Notes under the pieces: model-generated
Databases searched by the model: none
What the model saw: only the letters and a program-made list of their open reading frames with translations
What the model was told of the DNA's origin: nothing
Part shown: in pieces, positions 6,126 to 8,940 of the stretch
Numbering within the stretch: the stretch's first letter is position 1
How the letters are laid out: every line of letters begins with the position of its first letter
Made by a program: the position numbers and the translations under genes
Source: Candidatus Magasanikbacteria bacterium CG_4_10_14_0_8_um_filter_42_12
GTDB taxonomy: Bacteria; Patescibacteriota; Patescibacteriia; Magasanikbacterales; UBA922
Assembly: GCA_002784795.1 (NCBI GenBank)
Contig: PFLZ01000058.1
Location: 1-8,940 of the forward strand
Length of the DNA stretch: 8,940 nt
Direction: 5' to 3'

Positions 6126-7298
6126 TTAATTCTGCATATCAAATACCAATTTCGGATGTGATTTCATTTTTTCTTCAAACATCTCCGGTGTATATTCAGA
6201 CAGTTTGATTACTGTCCCATCGCCGTCTTTCATAATAATATTCCACATCTTATCCTGAATACCGTTCGTCTTATCAGAAAGAACACGTTGTGCTGTTTGC
6301 CATGTTTGGAAAATTTGTCTTCCAATAACATTATGAATCGTCAATCCTTTTACAATCACACGAGAAAAATTTGGAATGGTCATATCTCCATCTTTGATCC
6401 CGAACCAAATGACATCACCACCGGCACGTGTAGCTTCTATAGAATTCACTACAGAAGAATTATATCCAGACATTTCCAAACTCACATCCACCCCTTTGCC
6501 ATACGTCAGTTCCATAATGCGATCAATGACGTGTGCATCAGCATCGTAGGCATGTGCTTTGTCTGTTTTTTCTATAAGAATCGTTTCGTGTGCACCAAGT
6601 TCTTTTGCAATCGTCAACTGTTCTGGATTCACATCAATCGCAATGACCTTTGCCGCACCAAATTGTCGTGCGAGCAGAATGACAAACATACCAATCTGTC
6701 CTGCTCCAAAAATAGCCACTCGAGCACCACGAACATCCACTTTGGTAAGACAATGGACAGCATTGCCAAAGGGATCATAGAGTGCACACAGTTCTTTGCG
6801 GACACGAGTAAAATCCACTACCCAAAGATTTTTTGCTGGGATTTTTACGTATGTGGCAAAAATACCATTAGTACTAATACCAAGAATCTTTTGATCTTGG
6901 CAAACTTCCTGTTCTCCTATGCGACACTGAAAACATTTCCCACAGGTCACGTGAGAATCCCCTGATACAGGATTGCCAACATGGATATCGTACATCGATG
7001 CAACGAGTGAACCAGCTTCTACCACTTCACCAACAAATTCATGGCCCAAAATGCGCATGGGTTTTTGCTCCTTTGAAAGAGATTCACGAAAAAGATCAGT
7101 AAACGAATTTCGATTCCAAATACCTCGGTCAGATCCGCAGACACCAGCATATTCCACTTTCACAATAACAGACACAGCGTCTTCTGGACGTGTCTGCTCG
7201 TCGAGCGACGGCATCTCGATATCACGTTTGATAAATCCACGTGATGTTTCCCATCCGTCTTGCTGTAAGTCGATTGTAAGTGCTGGAATGTTTTTCAT
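6126..7298 (-). CDS. tdh: Zinc-dependent L-threonine 3-dehydrogenase
   Basis: A medium-chain zinc dehydrogenase of 390 residues, predicted to oxidise threonine to 2-amino-3-oxobutyrate with NAD+, feeding Kbl directly downstream. The catalytic zinc site has Cys54 (AGVCGSD, 51-57), His86 and Glu87 (GHEFVGEVV). The structural zinc lobe keeps all four cysteines, 119, 122, 125 and 133, in SHVTCGKCFQC and EVC. The Rossmann motif is FGAGQIG (197-203) with Asp222 ending strand two, fitting NAD+ preference. DPFGNAVH (175-182), LEMSG (274-278) and GRQIFQTW (326-333) are Tdh signatures. Two differences stand out. It is about 50 residues longer than E. coli Tdh (341), with an extended N-terminus and insertions near 65-80 and 244-256. 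The CGTDVH element is CGSDRG, so the position of E. coli His43 is Gly59. Glucose or sorbitol dehydrogenase activity is the alternative, but the signatures and the kbl neighbour favour Tdh. Confidence 0.9.
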   Translation of the reverse strand: MKNIPALTIDLQQDGWETSRGFIKRDIEMPSLDEQTRPEDAVSVIVKVEYAGVCGSDRGIWNRNSFTDLFRESLSKEQKPMRILGHEFVGEVVEAGSLVASMYDIHVGNPVSGDSHVTCGKCFQCRIGEQEVCQDQKILGISTNGIFATYVKIPAKNLWVVDFTRVRKELCALYDPFGNAVHCLTKVDVRGARVAIFGAGQIGMFVILLARQFGAAKVIAIDVNPEQLTIAKELGAHETILIEKTDKAHAYDADAHVIDRIMELTYGKGVDVSLEMSGYNSSVVNSIEATRAGGDVIWFGIKDGDMTIPNFSRVIVKGLTIHNVIGRQIFQTWQTAQRVLSDKTNGIQDKMWNIIMKDGDGTVIKLSEYTPEMFEEKMKSHPKLVFDMQN

Positions 7299-7316
7299 AA
7301 CACTTGAATTTTAAAA

Positions 7317-7360
7317 CTGCTGTTTGCTGTATCTGCTGAGTCTGCTTTTTCACAGCAGAT
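7317..7360 (-). promoter_or_regulatory. Overlapping inverted repeats in the tdh leader (possible attenuator or weak terminator)
   Basis: The 85-base gap between the nucleotidyltransferase gene and tdh is the longest in the window. It contains ATCTGCTG at 7331-7338 and its exact complement CAGCAGAT at 7353-7360, an 8-bp stem with a 14-base loop. TCTGCT at 7341-7346 can pair with AGCAGA at 7354-7359 instead, and CTGCTG at 7317-7322 is a third possible partner. The 5' arm in the transcript therefore has three competing 3' partners. The last one is followed by UUUUAAAA, only a poor U-tract. The complementarity is seen directly; a role in separating tdh-kbl expression from the upstream genes is inference. 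I could not pick out a convincing promoter here. Confidence 0.45.
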
Positions 7361-7383
7361 GTGAACAGATTGAAACAGAGTAT

Positions 7384-8127
7384 CTATATAAGTGCGTGGG
7401 CAATCGCCAAATCCTCTTGTGAACTAATACCAAAGGATTCTCTCACCGGCACATCCACAGTATCTATCTGCAATCCTTCTTTCATCGCCATGAAAATCAC
7501 GTCCGTCAAATACTGCTCTGCTTGCGCATTATTTGGTTGTGTTTTTTTTACATGTTCAAAAAGCCAACCAGCTGGAAATGCGTACAGCCCAGTATTCAAT
7601 TCTCTTATGGCAGCTTCTTTTTCATTGCAATCTTTTTTTTCACGTATGTCTATAACTTTTCCATCATTATCTCGAATAATTTTTCCAAATGAAACAAATG
7701 CTTTTCGTTCTTCCTCAAAATCTGGAACCGTCGTTGTCCCCATGACAATATGTTCTTTTGCAAACGTCGCAAATCGTGCAATAGTTTTCGCAGACAAAAA
7801 TGGCAAATCTCCGTACAAGACAAGCACCTGATCTACTCCTGCACATGAATCTTCTGCAGCTGCTGTTGCATGTGCTGTCCCCAACTGTTTTTCCTGAACA
7901 GCATATGCAACCTTTTCTCCAAGATATTCTCGGATAAGATCACTTTGTGGCGATACCACAACAACCGGTTTATCTGTGACGCCAGACGCAATCACAGCAT
8001 CTACCATATGTCCAATTATTGGCTTGCCATGCAACGGATGCATGACTTTTGGGAGCTCGCTGTTCATCCGTGTGCCATGTCCGGCTGCGAGGATAACAAC
8101 ACCAATGTTTGAAGAGAGTTCTTTCAT
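7384..8127 (-). CDS. GlmU N-domain-like sugar-1-phosphate nucleotidyltransferase (single domain)
   Basis: A cytosolic nucleotidyltransferase of 247 residues corresponding to the uridylyltransferase half of GlmU, which joins UTP and N-acetylglucosamine-1-phosphate into UDP-GlcNAc. Motifs: LAAGHGTRM (13-21) and PKVMHPLHGKP (26-36), the NTP-binding signature with Lys27; QLGTAHA (81-87); LYGDLPFL (104-111) with metal-binding Asp107; IREKKD (161-166); NTGLYAF (178-184); and NNAQAEQYLTDVI (199-211), close to the GlmU NNNAQGEYYITDII element. E. coli GlmU has 456 residues. This protein stops where the left-handed beta-helix acetyltransferase domain should begin, and no such repeats appear downstream. 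Function as UDP-GlcNAc pyrophosphorylase is likely but not certain, since related single-domain enzymes use other sugar-1-phosphates. The ATG is 9 bases after the HAD gene, so they are probably co-transcribed. No clear ribosome-binding site precedes it. Confidence 0.87.
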   Translation of the reverse strand: MKELSSNIGVVILAAGHGTRMNSELPKVMHPLHGKPIIGHMVDAVIASGVTDKPVVVVSPQSDLIREYLGEKVAYAVQEKQLGTAHATAAAEDSCAGVDQVLVLYGDLPFLSAKTIARFATFAKEHIVMGTTTVPDFEEERKAFVSFGKIIRDNDGKVIDIREKKDCNEKEAAIRELNTGLYAFPAGWLFEHVKKTQPNNAQAEQYLTDVIFMAMKEGLQIDTVDVPVRESFGISSQEDLAIAHALI

Positions 8128-8136
8128 ACAAATATA

Positions 8137-8820
8137 TTAGGAAAGGTGAAGAAACGCAGCACCGTTTGTGAGATCTTCTGCGTATATCGCACGATCTGGG
8201 TAGGTAGCAACGAGTGCATCAAAATCTTCTTTTGCATATCTCATATCATCCGGATCACGCCGAAGATACGCACGCAAATCGACAAACGTGTCTAAGAGAA
8301 CAGCCGTTTCATCCGGTTTATCATTAAACAAATAGGTATCTTTGCCAGAAAAATCTGCACCAAAGATCTCGCGGAAGGCAACAATCTTCCCTTCATGTAC
8401 ATGCGTGGTGTACTGAATATGTTCTGCAGGAAAAAATATATCTATTCCTGACATCAGTACCTTTTCATGTTGCCATTCTGGCACACCCAGACTCAGTAAA
8501 TACATCGGTACCTGCTGTTCTTTCAACTGTTTCAATAATGCAATCGCACCAGTCACTACACCCACATGCTGCATTAAATGCTCCCGCACAAAAGAAGGAT
8601 CAACAGATATTCCCTGTTGTTTTTTTTCAATGGCATCATTCAGGACTTCACAAAAACGTTCTGGTGAAAATGTCACATGACCATCTTTATCGCGAGAGAG
8701 TCTATACATTTCTTTTGCATCGTCTTGACTAAATCCATAGGTTTCTACAAATCCATACAGGGCAAATTTCAACCGCTCTGCTTCAAACAGTGTATTGTCA
8801 AAATCAAAAACGACATTCAT
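8137..8820 (-). CDS. HAD-superfamily hydrolase of unknown substrate
   Basis: A 227-residue HAD-like phosphohydrolase. Motif I is NVVFDFDNTLF (2-12) with nucleophile Asp6 and acid/base Asp8. Motif II is YLLSLGVP (107-114) with Ser110, and motif IV is YLFNDKPDETA (163-173), where Asn167-Asp168 take the place of the usual acidic pair. The motif III lysine is probably Lys146 or Lys160. A helical cap lies between motifs I and II (about 15-85). The start at 8820 puts motif I at the N-terminus as usual; the open frame continues to 8889, but that stretch overlaps the end of the upstream gene in another frame. Ten bases separate it from the upstream partial gene and nine from the nucleotidyltransferase, so a shared transcript is likely. 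The substrate is not readable; a phosphorylated sugar is only suggested by its neighbour. It shows no close resemblance to the other HAD protein in the window. Confidence 0.82.
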   Translation of the reverse strand: MNVVFDFDNTLFEAERLKFALYGFVETYGFSQDDAKEMYRLSRDKDGHVTFSPERFCEVLNDAIEKKQQGISVDPSFVREHLMQHVGVVTGAIALLKQLKEQQVPMYLLSLGVPEWQHEKVLMSGIDIFFPAEHIQYTTHVHEGKIVAFREIFGADFSGKDTYLFNDKPDETAVLLDTFVDLRAYLRRDPDDMRYAKEDFDALVATYPDRAIYAEDLTNGAAFLHLS

Positions 8821-8830
8821 ACAAAAAAAA

Positions 8831-8940
8831 TTATAATGTGTGCCACAGTCTATCAAATACCAGTTGTTGCATCTGAGAAATACCATCATTCTCTATCACA
8901 ACCCCCAGTGGTGTCCCATGCTGATCAAGTGAAATATACG
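8831..8940 (-). CDS. C-terminal 35 residues of an unidentified protein (5' end outside window)
   Basis: An open minus-strand frame enters from the right edge and ends at TAA 8831-8833, ten bases before the HAD start. It encodes 35 residues, including ISLDQHGTPLGVVIEND (2-18) and LVFDRLWHTL (26-35). The spacing matches the tight packing of the other genes, and the sequence alternates plausible beta-strand and helix, which supports a real coding end. The closing F-D-x-x-W pattern after an 'I-E-N/D' segment recalls the C-termini of some TrmB-like transcriptional regulators, but 35 residues are too few to assign a family. The function is left open. Confidence 0.6.
   Translation of the reverse strand, partial: YISLDQHGTPLGVVIENDGISQMQQLVFDRLWHTL

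Noticed and set aside
6288..6965. Plus-strand open frame of 225 codons
   Set aside because: It is antisense to tdh with biased, domain-less composition; tdh carries complete zinc and Rossmann motifs in the real frame.
8821..8889. Longer HAD start at 8889
   Set aside because: The extra 23 residues overlap the C-terminal codons of the upstream gene and lie before motif I, which normally sits at the N-terminus.
1..8940. A defence, toxin-antitoxin, mobile-element, CRISPR or RNA-gene system
   Set aside because: No transposase, integrase, array of spaced repeats, tRNA-like fold or rRNA sequence was seen on either strand; the GxxExxY protein alone is not enough to call a defence system.

Overview
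The window looks like a compact bacterial chromosome segment, roughly 40% G+C by eye. Every supportable gene lies on the minus strand, so transcription runs from the right edge (8940) to the left edge (1). Genes are packed with gaps of 1 to 39 bases or small overlaps; the one larger gap is 85 bases, before tdh. Canonical Shine-Dalgarno sequences are hard to find. UGA is used as a normal stop, at the ends of yvcK and the GNAT gene, so a UGA-recoding lineage is unlikely. A GxxExxY protein, a single-domain GlmU-like nucleotidyltransferase and very short gaps together suggest a Candidate Phyla Radiation (Patescibacteria) type genome. That placement is inference; no rRNA or other marker is present.

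In transcription order (right to left): the last 35 codons of an unidentified protein at the right edge; a HAD-like hydrolase; a GlmU N-domain-like sugar-1-phosphate nucleotidyltransferase without the beta-helix acetyltransferase domain; an 85-base gap with overlapping inverted repeats; tdh and kbl, which together convert threonine to glycine and acetyl-CoA; a full-length glmS; a GxxExxY family protein; a second HAD hydrolase resembling HxpB/beta-phosphoglucomutase; yvcK (the glmR family); a very short GNAT acetyltransferase; and the first 214 residues of a membrane acyltransferase-3 (OafA/YrhL-like) protein that runs off the left edge.

Two metabolic themes run through the cluster. The first is amino-sugar metabolism: GlmS makes glucosamine-6-phosphate, YvcK/GlmR proteins bind UDP-GlcNAc and stimulate GlmS in Bacillus subtilis, the GlmU-like protein could activate the sugar-1-phosphate, and the stand-alone GNAT is a candidate (unproven) for the missing N-acetylation step. 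The second is threonine breakdown by Tdh and Kbl, placed between the nucleotidyltransferase and glmS. I see no defence system, mobile element, CRISPR array or RNA gene. The main interest is the gene grouping, the domain losses, and a changed active-site position in Tdh.
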